From: CAYUBI01 sp964443005
Lineage (GTDB): Bacteria; Margulisbacteria; Riflemargulisbacteria; GWF2-35-9; CAYUBI01
DNA: 13,996 nucleotides
Assembly (NCBI GenBank): GCA_964443005.1
Contig: CAYUBI010000065.1
Coordinates: forward strand, 1-13,996
Direction: 5' to 3'
Below are positions 6,176 to 13,996 of this stretch, piece after piece (the first letter of the stretch is position 1; each line of letters begins with the position of its first letter). A program made the translations under genes and the position numbers. The notes under the pieces were generated by a model. The model had not been told where the DNA came from. It was given only the letters and a program-made list of their open reading frames with translations, and did no database searches.

Positions 6176-8404
6176 ATGCTTGAAACCCTTAATGATAAGC
6201 AGAAAGAAGCGGTCTTAGCCTTAGAAAGCCCACTTCTCATTATGGCTGGTGCTGGTTCTGGAAAAACCAGAGTGCTAACCCATAAAATTGCCTATTTAAT
6301 CAAAGAAAAAGGTTACCACCCTAAACAAGTTCTAGCGGTAACGTTCACAAACAAGGCAGCAAAAGAAATGCTGCGTCGTGTTCATGAACTTATCGTTGAC
6401 ATTGATGCGCCTGTTGACGGCTTATGGATCAACACCTTTCATGCAATTTGTGCGCGGCTTCTTCGTCGTGATTGCGAAAGATTAGGCTATCAACGTAATT
6501 TTATTATATATGACACACAAGATCAACGGTCTATTATTAAACAAATTCTGGTTGAACTTGATATTAACTCAAAACAATATACACCAGACTCGATACTTTA
6601 TGCTATTAATCATGCCAAAAATGAATTGATTTCACCGGAAAAGTTTGAACAAACTGCTGCTGATTTTTATCAACGCTTAATTGCCAAGGTTTATTATCGT
6701 TACCAAGATCAACTGAAAAAAAACAATGTAATGGATTTTGATGACCTATTATATAATACTGTACGCTTATTACAAGAATTTCCAGACATCACGCAGCATT
6801 ATCAGCAACAATTTCGATATATTTTAGTTGACGAATATCAAGATACTAATTTAGCACAATACCTAATTCTTCACTTGTTAGCTCGTGAGCATCATCATAT
6901 TTGCGTAGTTGGAGATGCTGATCAAAACATTTACAGCTGGCGCGGTGCAAACATTCAAAATATTCTCAATTTTGAAAAAGACTTTCCAGGCTCTCAAACT
7001 ATTCTCTTAGAACAAAATTATCGATCAACACAAGTCATTCTTGAGCAAGCTAATCAACTCATTCAACATAATGCTAATCGTAAAGAAAAAAATTTATGGA
7101 CAGATAATAGTGAGGGTGAAAAACCTCATCATTTTATTGCTCATAATGAAAATGACGAAGCCAGACATATTGCCGAAACAATTGAATCCTGTGTAGAGCG
7201 GGGATTTTCTCGAAAAGACATTTGCATATTATATCGTACAAACACACAAAGCCGAGTTATTGAAGAAATGTTTATTCAACGCAGTATTCCTTATCGGATT
7301 TTTGGTGGACAAAAATTTTATGAACGCAAAGAAGTGAAAGACATTGTTGCCTATCTTCGATTAATTTTTAATCCAAATGATAACGAAGCACTTAACCGTA
7401 TTATCAATGAACCTCCGCGAAAAATTGGCAAAGTAACACTTGCCAAACTTCAAGAAACAGCCAGCCAAAAAGATATGCCTATTTTCTGGACACTCTGTAG
7501 CGCTGACATTTCAGACAATTCACGCGCGAAATCTTATTTGGAACAATTTTATGAAATGATCATTGCCATGCGCACTCAATGGGAAGAACAACAAATTCCT
7601 TTAGCTGAAATGATCGAAATAATTCTTAAAGATACCGGATACGAAGCCATGTTATTAGAACATAAAACTGAAGAATCTACGAATCGAATCGAAAACATTC
7701 GCGAACTAATGACCATTGCAAAAGAACGCGGAGACGAATCCTTGGAATATTTTCTTGAGAACTGTACATTGGTTACAGACATGGATCGCTCTAATTCTGA
7801 TGAAGACCGCGTTGCAATGATGACCATGCATAATGCAAAAGGACTCGAATATTCTGCTGTTATTATTGCTGGATTTGAAGAAAATTTATTACCGCATTAT
7901 CGTTCACTCGAAGATGCAAACAGTTTGGAAGAAGAACGGCGATTGTGTTACGTTGCAATGACACGAGCAGAAAAAGAGCTATATTTTACCAGCGCCATTA
8001 ATCGATCAATGGCAGGCTCAACTTATCATAACAACTTATCTACTTTTTTTTATGAACTAGATCCTTCGTTGCTAGAAGTTGAAACCAGTTACAAATTATC
8101 ACCCATTAATGAACTGGTTAAACAACTTAAAGAAAAAGGATATTCAATCACCAAAAATTTACCTCCTGAAAATGCGATTCGATCTGCCTTTGTAATTGGA
8201 AATCCAGACAAAGGAAAAGTATACAAGCCAAACTTGGAACAATGTTTTGATTTTGACACAGGACAAGAAGTCATGTCGCCCTCGTTTGGCACAGGTATTA
8301 TTCTCAAAACCTTTGGAAAAGGAACTGACGTTACCTTGCAAATTCAGTTTAACAAAGAAGTCAAAGTTATTATGCCTAAATATACTGCATTACAAAAAGT
8401 GTAA
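6176..8404 (+). CDS. pcrA: ATP-dependent DNA helicase, UvrD/PcrA type
   Basis: This 742-residue superfamily 1A 3'-5' DNA helicase acts in nucleotide excision repair, mismatch repair or removal of replication blocks. All motifs are intact: I, GAGSGKT (25-31); Ia, TFTNKAAKEM (about 56-65); II, DEYQDT (219-224); III, GDADQNIYSWRGA (246-258); IV, LEQNYRST (about 278-285); V, MTMHNAKGLEY (549-559); VI, RRLCYVAMTRAE (588-599). The C-terminus has the tudor-like tail of PcrA/UvrD (FGTGIILKTFGKGTDVTLQIQF, ending KYTALQKV). I use the ATG at 6176 because the protein then begins MLETLNDKQKEAV, as the family does. The upstream ATG at 6140 would put the promoter inside the gene. It is the first gene of an operon: its TAA shares a base with the ATG of queE. 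PcrA and UvrD cannot be told apart safely by eye; the tail favours PcrA-like. Confidence 0.95.
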   Translation: MLETLNDKQKEAVLALESPLLIMAGAGSGKTRVLTHKIAYLIKEKGYHPKQVLAVTFTNKAAKEMLRRVHELIVDIDAPVDGLWINTFHAICARLLRRDCERLGYQRNFIIYDTQDQRSIIKQILVELDINSKQYTPDSILYAINHAKNELISPEKFEQTAADFYQRLIAKVYYRYQDQLKKNNVMDFDDLLYNTVRLLQEFPDITQHYQQQFRYILVDEYQDTNLAQYLILHLLAREHHHICVVGDADQNIYSWRGANIQNILNFEKDFPGSQTILLEQNYRSTQVILEQANQLIQHNANRKEKNLWTDNSEGEKPHHFIAHNENDEARHIAETIESCVERGFSRKDICILYRTNTQSRVIEEMFIQRSIPYRIFGGQKFYERKEVKDIVAYLRLIFNPNDNEALNRIINEPPRKIGKVTLAKLQETASQKDMPIFWTLCSADISDNSRAKSYLEQFYEMIIAMRTQWEEQQIPLAEMIEIILKDTGYEAMLLEHKTEESTNRIENIRELMTIAKERGDESLEYFLENCTLVTDMDRSNSDEDRVAMMTMHNAKGLEYSAVIIAGFEENLLPHYRSLEDANSLEEERRLCYVAMTRAEKELYFTSAINRSMAGSTYHNNLSTFFYELDPSLLEVETSYKLSPINELVKQLKEKGYSITKNLPPENAIRSAFVIGNPDKGKVYKPNLEQCFDFDTGQEVMSPSFGTGIILKTFGKGTDVTLQIQFNKEVKVIMPKYTALQKV

Positions 8405-9051
8405 TGCGTATTCACGAAATTTTTTCATCGATTCAAGGCGAAGGCCCATACATTGGATATCGACAACTTTTTATTCGATTTACTGGCTGTAATTTAAGCT
8501 GCGATTACTGCGATGAACAAAACCTGTTAGATAACGAATGGACAATTAACGATATAGTTACTGAATGTCAAAAATTAATGAAAACCTATCAACATTGTTT
8601 AGTTTTAACAGGTGGAGAACCCCTATTGCAATCCCAACAAATCAAGGAACTTCTTCCCCGAATCAAATTACCCGTTTACCTTGAAACAAATGGTACGTTA
8701 CCCGACCATTTGGATGATATTAAACATCTGATATCTATTTTTTCTGTAGATTATAAAGCTGGTTATGAAAAAGAATTCTTTCGGTTTTTAGAAAAAGTAA
8801 AAAACGACGATGTATTTATTAAAACAATTTTATTGCCAGGGTTCAAATCAATTGAGCTTAAAACGATTGTTGAAGCAATTGCAAAAATAAACAAAGATAT
8901 TCCATTCATTATCCAGCCAGTCACTCCACATCATATTATTAAACATAGCCCTGCTCCTGACGAAATTATTAAAGCATATCAAGTGGCAAAATCAGCTTTA
9001 AATGATGTACGCGTTATTCCGCAAATTCATAAATTACTAAAACTCAAATGA
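8404..9051 (+). CDS. queE: 7-carboxy-7-deazaguanine synthase
   Basis: This 215-residue radical SAM enzyme converts 6-carboxy-5,6,7,8-tetrahydropterin to 7-carboxy-7-deazaguanine, a step of the queuosine (preQ0) pathway in the cytoplasm. It begins MRIHEIFSSIQGEGPYIG, the typical QueE start. It has the iron-sulfur motif C29-x3-C33-x2-C36 in TGCNLSCDYCDE, the SAM-binding GGEP (70-73) and ETNG (94-97). The C-terminal part includes IQPVTPH. Length is normal. Its ATG overlaps the helicase stop (TAATG), and its own stop overlaps the next start (ATGA), so translation is probably coupled. No other queuosine genes are in the window. Identification is strong. Confidence 0.93.
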   Translation: MRIHEIFSSIQGEGPYIGYRQLFIRFTGCNLSCDYCDEQNLLDNEWTINDIVTECQKLMKTYQHCLVLTGGEPLLQSQQIKELLPRIKLPVYLETNGTLPDHLDDIKHLISIFSVDYKAGYEKEFFRFLEKVKNDDVFIKTILLPGFKSIELKTIVEAIAKINKDIPFIIQPVTPHHIIKHSPAPDEIIKAYQVAKSALNDVRVIPQIHKLLKLK

Positions 9052-9794
9052 AATGGACGCAGGGGGCACTTACTGCGTGGATCTTATTGCTAATTATAGC
9101 TACACGTGTTCACGCAGAATCGATGGAACCTATTTTTGCTGCAACAACCAAAGAAAAAATTATTGCACTGACCTTTGATGATGGCCCTAAACCGCAAAAA
9201 ACAACAGCTATTTTGGAAATATTGCAAAAGGAGCATATCCCTGCTACCTTTTTTTTAGTCGGATTATCCTGTATGCAATACCCGAACCTAGTACGAGAAA
9301 TTGCGCTTGCTGGCCACGAACTAGGCAATCATACTTTTCATCACACACGATTAGATACACTTTCCCAAGGCATTATTCGCGATGAAGTGGAGCAAACTAA
9401 TGAATTAATTGCCAACATCACTGGACGAACACCTAGAGTTTTTCGCCCACCTGGAGGACGATTTAACCGACTTGTTTTAGATTCTATCACTCAAAGCAAT
9501 GTTCAACCCATTTACTGGAATGTAAATTCCTTTGACTATTTTCCAGAAGAAGCCTCTCGCGCTAGTGAAAAAACCATTCAAAATCGATCCAATCAAATTG
9601 CGCGACTTGTACTACGAAAATCAGGCCCTGGCAGTATTATTCTCATGCATAATGGCAACCCTTATACTATTCGTGCGTTGCCGGAAATCATTCAGACACT
9701 TAAGCAACATGGATACAGATTTGTAACAGTAACTGAATTACTAAAGCATACAGTCAATGGCAATGGAATGCTAGCGAACCTAAACAAATTATGA
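9048..9794 (+). CDS. Exported polysaccharide deacetylase (NodB domain)
   Basis: The 248-residue product has a signal peptide (MKWTQGALTAWILLLIIATRVHA, cleavage likely before E24) and a carbohydrate esterase family 4 NodB domain. Motif 1 is TFDDGP, with D44/D45 as catalytic base and metal ligand. Motif 2 is HTFHH, with the metal ligands H95 and H99. Motif 3 is RPPGGRF (133-139). Motif 5 is ILMHNG, with H201. These enzymes remove N-acetyl groups from chitin-like oligomers, peptidoglycan GlcNAc or exopolysaccharide; the true substrate cannot be read from the sequence. A GlyGly pair replaces the more common Tyr/Phe-Gly in motif 3. The ATGA overlap with queE ties it to the operon. There is no linked biosynthesis cluster, so peptidoglycan or envelope polysaccharide is a plausible target by inference. 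Confidence 0.92.
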   Translation: MKWTQGALTAWILLLIIATRVHAESMEPIFAATTKEKIIALTFDDGPKPQKTTAILEILQKEHIPATFFLVGLSCMQYPNLVREIALAGHELGNHTFHHTRLDTLSQGIIRDEVEQTNELIANITGRTPRVFRPPGGRFNRLVLDSITQSNVQPIYWNVNSFDYFPEEASRASEKTIQNRSNQIARLVLRKSGPGSIILMHNGNPYTIRALPEIIQTLKQHGYRFVTVTELLKHTVNGNGMLANLNKL

Positions 9795-9810
9795 TAACAT
9801 TGTTGTTAAT

Positions 9811-11877
9811 ATGCAAGCAACGACATTACCCTCTATTTCAGTTCAAATAAATCAAACACCTTATCAGTTTTCTGCTGGGCTAACGATTTTAGATGCAGCA
9901 AAAAAACTTGATATTTTTATTCCAACACTCTGTCATAACAAAGCGCTAACCCCTTTTGGAAGCTGCTGGTTATGTGTGGTAGAAATTAAAAATCCTAAAC
10001 CACGCATGGTGCCAGCCTGTTCAACTGAGCTATTAGATGGAATGATTATCGAAACTGATTCAGCATGGGTACATGAAACACGAAAAATGGCACTAGAACT
10101 CTTATTGTCCGACCATTTTGGAGATTGTGTTGCACCCTGTCAATTAACTGGATGTCCTGCAAACATCGATATTCAAGGATTTCTTAAAAATGAAGCTGAA
10201 GGCCAATATGCAAAAGGTGTTGCACTTATTCAAAAAAAAGCACCTATCCCTAATATTTTAGGTCGCGCCTGCCCTCACCCCTGTGAAACAGTATGCCGGC
10301 GCAATCGTGTAGATTCAGCAGTTAGTATTGGCGCTCAAAAACGCTATTTATACGAAAAAGAACTTGCTGCGGGAGGTCCATTTTTCCCTATTACAGCAGC
10401 ACTGACAAACAAAAAAGTCGCTATTATTGGCGCAGGTCCAGGCGGAATAACTGCAGCCTATTACTTGCGTTTAGCTGGCCATGAGGTGACGTTATTTGAA
10501 AAAAATGACAAACCAGGCGGCATGACACGCTATGCAATACCAGCTTATCGACTCCCTCGATCTATAGTTGATAAAGAATATTCAGATATTATGACACATT
10601 TGGGCATTCATTTTGTGCCTAATACTGAGATCGGTAAAACATATCCACTCGAAACCCTTATAACAAATTTTGACGCAATTGTCTTAGCTGCAGGGGCATT
10701 ATTATCCAATACCATTGGCGTAAATGGAGAAAACAATGCCAACGTAATCTCTGCATTAGATTTTTTAGGCGACCTAAGCCGTGGCAAAAAAATAAATCTA
10801 GGAAAAACTGTATTAATAATAGGTGGCGGCCATACAGCAATGGATGCTGCACGATCTGCTGTACGTCTAGGATGTACAACCACCTTAATTTATCGACGAA
10901 GTGCTAACGAAATGCCAGCGCGCAACGAAATCCACGAAGCCCAAGAAGAAGGGGTTACCTGTCAGTTTCTTGTTGCACCTATCAAACTTGAAGAAACATC
11001 AAAAGGGATAACACTTACGTGTCAACGTATGCAGCTAAGCGAAGCAGATGCTACAGGTCGGAAAAAACCAGTTCCAATTATCGGAAGTGAGTTTTCGCTA
11101 ACTGCAGACGTTGTTATCAGCGCTATTGGACAACATGCTGATTATTCATGGATTCCAGCCACTTGGCTAAATAATAAGAAACAACTGGCAATCAACCCAA
11201 CAACCTACCAATCCTTAGTCAATCCTACGATTTTTGCCATTGGCGATTTTCTAACAGGACCTGACTTAATCGTTACTGCTGTAGCTCAAGGAAGAAAGGT
11301 TGCAGTATCTATTCAACAATTCTTTAACAAAGAACCCATAATTGGCGAACTTCCTATTTATAGCTCAACCTGTGGTGATTTAGCTGCGTTACCTATAGAA
11401 ATGTTTGCACAATATCCGAAAAGCCAACGCATCAATGCACAGTGTATTGCCTTACTCGAACGTCAAAAAACATTCAAGGATATTGAAATATCAATAACAT
11501 CAGAACAAATGATGCAAGAAGCCTTACGATGTCTTCGCTGTGGATGCGTTGAAGTCGTTGATTGCAAATTGCGCGAATTTAGCGAACTATATAATGCAAA
11601 TCAACAACAATTCAAAGGCAGCATGCGTACTTATGACAAAGACATCAGTCATCCACTGATTCATATAGAAACGAACAAATGCATCAACTGTTCGTCATGC
11701 GTACGCGCATGTGAAGAACAAAAAGAACTTTATATTTTAGGCTACATTAATCGTGGATTTCTATCACGAATTAAACCAGAATTTAATCATCCATTAGGAC
11801 AAACAAGTTGTGATGGATGCGGCAAATGTGTTGACGTCTGCCCAACTGCTGGGATTACTTGCCATTCAACTAAATAG
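9811..11877 (+). CDS. Multi-cluster Fe-S/FAD NAD(P)H oxidoreductase (NuoG-type N-terminus fused to glutamate-synthase-beta-like module)
   Basis: This 688-residue soluble redox protein has four parts. A 2Fe-2S ferredoxin domain comes first (C41, C52, C55, C70). Next is a NuoG-like linker motif with H102, C106, C110 and C115, leading into the glutamate synthase beta-like Fe-S region GRACPHPCETVCRR (C154, C158, C162). The third part is an FAD/NAD(P)H oxidoreductase with GAGPGG (207-212), a second dinucleotide fold IIGGGHTAMDAA (about 336-347) and the FAD motif FAIGDF. The C-terminal part has CxxCxCx5C (574-585) and two 4Fe-4S ferredoxin motifs (C624, C627, C630, C634 and C667, C670, C673, C677). 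Relatives pass electrons between NAD(P)H and ferredoxin or partner dehydrogenases in anaerobes. The partner is not in the window. It follows the deacetylase by 16 bases without a Shine-Dalgarno. Domain reading is firm; the reaction is unassigned. Confidence 0.88.
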   Translation: MQATTLPSISVQINQTPYQFSAGLTILDAAKKLDIFIPTLCHNKALTPFGSCWLCVVEIKNPKPRMVPACSTELLDGMIIETDSAWVHETRKMALELLLSDHFGDCVAPCQLTGCPANIDIQGFLKNEAEGQYAKGVALIQKKAPIPNILGRACPHPCETVCRRNRVDSAVSIGAQKRYLYEKELAAGGPFFPITAALTNKKVAIIGAGPGGITAAYYLRLAGHEVTLFEKNDKPGGMTRYAIPAYRLPRSIVDKEYSDIMTHLGIHFVPNTEIGKTYPLETLITNFDAIVLAAGALLSNTIGVNGENNANVISALDFLGDLSRGKKINLGKTVLIIGGGHTAMDAARSAVRLGCTTTLIYRRSANEMPARNEIHEAQEEGVTCQFLVAPIKLEETSKGITLTCQRMQLSEADATGRKKPVPIIGSEFSLTADVVISAIGQHADYSWIPATWLNNKKQLAINPTTYQSLVNPTIFAIGDFLTGPDLIVTAVAQGRKVAVSIQQFFNKEPIIGELPIYSSTCGDLAALPIEMFAQYPKSQRINAQCIALLERQKTFKDIEISITSEQMMQEALRCLRCGCVEVVDCKLREFSELYNANQQQFKGSMRTYDKDISHPLIHIETNKCINCSSCVRACEEQKELYILGYINRGFLSRIKPEFNHPLGQTSCDGCGKCVDVCPTAGITCHSTK

Positions 11878-11907
11878 TCGGTAAGTTAAAGATACAAAGT
11901 CTATTTT

Positions 11908-11914
11908 AAGGAGG
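11908..11914 (+). promoter_or_regulatory. Strong Shine-Dalgarno of the SDR gene
   Basis: AAGGAGG lies 6 bases before the ATG at 11921, the best ribosome binding site on the plus strand. No convincing promoter is seen in the 43 bases after the preceding stop, so the gene may be read from upstream. Confidence 0.75.
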
Positions 11915-11920
11915 GGCGCC

Positions 11921-12931
11921 ATGTTTAAAGGCAAAAAAATTCTAATTACAGGTGGCACAGGATTTGTAGGGCAAGGTTTAGTTCAGAAATTACTACCCTA
12001 TGACCCCTCAGTTATTCGCATATTCAGCCGTGATGAATCTAAACAATTTGAAATGATGCATGATTTCAATAATGATCAACGCCTGCGCTGGCTAATTGGT
12101 GACATCAGGGATCGTATGCGTCTTCAAAAAGCAATGGAAGGCATTGATTACGTTTTTCACACTGCAGCACTAAAACATGTACCTTCCTGTGAATATAATC
12201 CATTTGAAGCAGTTCTTACCAATGTCATTGGCATTGAAAACCTGATTGAAGCTTGCTTAATGGAAAATGTTGATACTGTAATTTCATTATCAACTGATAA
12301 AGCAACTAGCCCCAGCAACACTATGGGTGCAACAAAATTGCTTGGCGAAAAATTAATGGCTACAGCAACTGGACGTCGCGTTGATCGACGAACCAAGTTT
12401 GCCTCTGTTCGATTTGGAAATGTCCTAGGATCACGTGGTTCGTTTTTATGGCTAATGAAAAAGAATATTTTAGCAGGCAAAGAAATCCCGATTACTGAAC
12501 GAAACATGAGCCGTTTTGTTATTACATTACAACAATCCATTGAACTGGTTCTTAAAGCAACACAGGCAATCAGTGGTGGCGAAGTATTTTTATTGAAAAT
12601 GCCAACAGTCAAACTCGATGATTTGATTACTGTATATCGGGATCTTGTTTGCGAAAAACATCATATTGCAATAGACAACGTCAAATTCAAAGAAATTGGA
12701 ATGCGACAAGGCGAAACACTTTATGAAGACCTAATTACAATGGAAGAAAGCCGAAGAACCTATGAAACTGATGCAATGTATATTATCGTTCCTACGATTT
12801 TAAGAGAAGAATATCCATTTGCCAACCACTATCGCAAACTCGCTGAAGGGGAACAATATCGCAGCGATTTACAGCAAATTATTTCACGCGATGCTATTCG
12901 AGAGATCCTTATCAACGCTAATTTAGCCTAA
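11921..12931 (+). CDS. Nucleotide-sugar 4,6-dehydratase-family SDR (CapD/CapE/PseB-like)
   Basis: The 336-residue product is an extended short-chain dehydrogenase of the Polysacc_synt_2 family, which dehydrates UDP-GlcNAc-type sugars for capsule, O-antigen or flagellin glycans in the cytoplasm. It has the NAD(P)-binding GGTGFVG (11-17), the acidic GDIRD (60-64) and AALKHVP (82-88). The active site is STDKA (124-128) with TMGATK (134-139), where Met replaces the usual SDR tyrosine and K139 is kept, as is normal in this family. FGNVLGSRGS (165-174) and a C-terminal GMRQGETLYEDLIT follow. The last motif lies between those of PseB (RPGEKLHEEMI) and CapE (RHGEKLYETL), so the exact product is left open. 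No aminotransferase or glycosyltransferase is adjacent. The strong Shine-Dalgarno sets it apart from the operon upstream. The gene ends at a convergent terminator. Confidence 0.88.
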   Translation: MFKGKKILITGGTGFVGQGLVQKLLPYDPSVIRIFSRDESKQFEMMHDFNNDQRLRWLIGDIRDRMRLQKAMEGIDYVFHTAALKHVPSCEYNPFEAVLTNVIGIENLIEACLMENVDTVISLSTDKATSPSNTMGATKLLGEKLMATATGRRVDRRTKFASVRFGNVLGSRGSFLWLMKKNILAGKEIPITERNMSRFVITLQQSIELVLKATQAISGGEVFLLKMPTVKLDDLITVYRDLVCEKHHIAIDNVKFKEIGMRQGETLYEDLITMEESRRTYETDAMYIIVPTILREEYPFANHYRKLAEGEQYRSDLQQIISRDAIREILINANLA

Positions 12932-12946
12932 ATCGTTCACATAACA

Positions 12947-12972
12947 AAGAGACGCAAAGCTTTGCGTCTCTT
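12947..12972. terminator. Bidirectional hairpin terminator between convergent genes
   Basis: A perfect 26-bp palindrome, AAGAGACGCAAAG followed by its exact complement, lies 16 bases after the SDR stop and 24 bases after the stop of the convergent minus-strand gene. The hairpin would have a strong stem closing on an AGCT loop. T-rich tails are short on both sides (TCTTCTC on plus, TCTTTGTT on minus). Confidence 0.75.
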
Positions 12973-12995
12973 CTCAATAATCCAATCATAAATCT

Positions 12996-13996
12996 TTATC
13001 GAATAACACCAATCATATATCGGGCTTTATCGCCTTTTCCTACTTGCGCAGACTGTAACAACATAAAATATCCACCCTTTCCAACCTTTCGCCCAGCTTG
13101 ATTCGTCCCATCCCACGCAATTTCATTAACCCCTTGAAGCGCACCCGGAATTCCCGGATTAAACCGTAACTCTCTCACAAAATAACCCATTGCATCAAAA
13201 ATCCGAATGGTGATTGCTGTATCCTGATTTAAATCATAACGGATCAAGGCACTTTGTCGACTTGCATCAAATGGATTAGGATGTGAAGACACATTTGAAA
13301 TAATTGAATCACTAAACGCCATTCCCGTATAGGTTGACATCATATAGGACCCATTAATACCAGCACGATTTTGCGCATATACACGATAACGATAAGCTTT
13401 ATACGGATCCCTGCCCAAAACTTTTAATGCAGGCTCATGAACATTTGTCGAAACTTTTTCCCACATATATCGATCGCCGACTAACTCCTCAACTTCGTAA
13501 TGATCAATTCCAGATTCAGAATCAACACACGGTGGCCAATTTAAATAATGAGCAACACCGGATTTGGGCCCAACGAGTTGCGCTTGAGCGATATTTTGTT
13601 CAACAACGATTTTTGGCTCGCCCAAAATAATAGGCGGCGTAATGTCTACAGTAAAGGGAACTGTCCGAATTCTCGAACCAAACAAGGAGTTTCCGTCTGT
13701 GCTATATGTTTGAAGCGATAAATAATATGTTTGCCCCTGATCTAAATTAAGACCTGTAATCGGAATCTTTTCCTGGAACACCCATTTGCTTGCAATAATT
13801 ACTGGAACAGTTTGACTCGTCAGCTTATCTGAAGCTAGTGGCACGGAACCTACCCAATAACGAAGCCCTTGAAATACTACATTTGAACGCTGATCATAAA
13901 GCTCGGACGCATAATCAGCAAGTAACGCAGTCCGGCTATTAACATAGCGACTACACACAACATCTGGCTGTGATGGCTGTCGAATATCAATGATAT
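12996..13996 (-). CDS. C-terminal part of a large exported protein with FlgD-type Ig-like domain
   Basis: The frame is open from the right edge of the window to the TAA at 12996-12998, giving at least 333 codons. A GTG at 13956-13958 is only an internal codon; IDIRQPSQPDVV precedes it in frame. The visible part contains beta-rich fibronectin III-like segments: TGLNLDQGQTYYLSLQTYSTDGN, then a second with ESGIDHYEVEEL and AYRYRVYAQNRAGINGSY. The C-terminus begins SSHPNPFDASRQSALIRYDL and continues TIRIFDAMGYFVREL and NEIAWDGTNQAGRKVGKGGYF, the FlgD Ig-like fold (PF13860). Such tails end many large surface or secreted proteins of uncultured Gram-negative-type lineages and can act in secretion or anchoring. 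The N-terminus, signal peptide and any catalytic domain lie outside. The ligand or role is unknown. It ends convergently at the terminator at 12947-12972. Confidence 0.85.
   Translation of the reverse strand, partial: IIDIRQPSQPDVVCSRYVNSRTALLADYASELYDQRSNVVFQGLRYWVGSVPLASDKLTSQTVPVIIASKWVFQEKIPITGLNLDQGQTYYLSLQTYSTDGNSLFGSRIRTVPFTVDITPPIILGEPKIVVEQNIAQAQLVGPKSGVAHYLNWPPCVDSESGIDHYEVEELVGDRYMWEKVSTNVHEPALKVLGRDPYKAYRYRVYAQNRAGINGSYMMSTYTGMAFSDSIISNVSSHPNPFDASRQSALIRYDLNQDTAITIRIFDAMGYFVRELRFNPGIPGALQGVNEIAWDGTNQAGRKVGKGGYFMLLQSAQVGKGDKARYMIGVIR

Noticed and set aside
6178..6240. Longer 191-codon version of the GspJ-like gene
   Set aside because: It would extend far into the helicase gene on the other strand, and its N-terminus is not prepilin-like.
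7576..7827. Minus-strand open frame inside the helicase gene, and similar ones at 8089-8341, 9110-9328 and 10608-10883
   Set aside because: All are antisense to strongly conserved motifs of the real genes and have no start signals.
12157..12612. 151-codon minus-strand open frame
   Set aside because: It is a shadow of the SDR gene in the opposite strand, with no ribosome binding site and a protein that looks like the complement of conserved SDR codons.
13427..13630. Plus-strand open frame of 67 codons
   Set aside because: It lies antisense to the FN3-like part of the surface protein and has no supporting signals.
1..13996. CRISPR array, tRNA, rRNA, riboswitch or complete insertion sequence
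   Set aside because: I read both strands for repeated spacers, cloverleaf ends and transposase motifs and found none that hold up.

Overview
The window looks like a piece of chromosome from an AT-rich, double-membraned bacterium. It carries a prepilin peptidase with three pseudopilin-type proteins, an exported lytic transglycosylase and a large exported protein ending in a FlgD-type Ig-like domain. The FlgD-like tail, the AAA/PD-(D/E)XK paralogs and the compact core genes would suit an uncultured lineage such as Margulisbacteria or Elusimicrobiota. That placement is a low-confidence inference, because no rRNA or other marker is present.

Layout. (1) 1-2519 is an accessory region on the minus strand. 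It holds two tandem AAA-ATPase-like/PD-(D/E)XK proteins, the first running off the left edge. The 418-base gap between them contains a decayed C-terminus of a glycine-rich protein and a GC-rich perfect palindrome. (2) 2561-3911 is a minus-strand operon of prepilin peptidase, GspH-like and GspI-like pseudopilins with overlapping ends. (3) 3958-5670 is a plus-strand soluble lytic transglycosylase that meets a minus-strand GspJ-like pseudopilin tail-to-tail in a run of 16 A. (4) 6140-11877 is a plus-strand run of PcrA/UvrD helicase, QueE, a polysaccharide deacetylase and a multi-cluster Fe-S/FAD oxidoreductase. The first three overlap at stop/start codons. (5) 11908-12931 is a nucleotide-sugar 4,6-dehydratase-family SDR with a strong Shine-Dalgarno. 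(6) A convergent palindromic terminator is followed by the C-terminal part of a large minus-strand surface protein that leaves the window at the right edge.

How the genes fit together. The pseudopilin genes and the peptidase would build a type II secretion or type IV pilus-like filament, and the transglycosylase could open the peptidoglycan for it. The deacetylase, the sugar dehydratase and the FlgD-tailed protein also point to the envelope. PcrA and QueE are housekeeping genes.

Most notable signals. Three core genes have good sigma70-type promoters placed so close to their ATG that the mRNAs should be leaderless or nearly so, while the accessory genes have ordinary Shine-Dalgarno leaders. 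The GspH-like gene has no ATG, GTG or TTG before its signal peptide and sits in the +1 frame just after the peptidase stop at a run of five T. A glycine-rich protein relic lies between the AAA paralogs. I saw no tRNA, rRNA, CRISPR array, complete insertion sequence or clearly new defence system.
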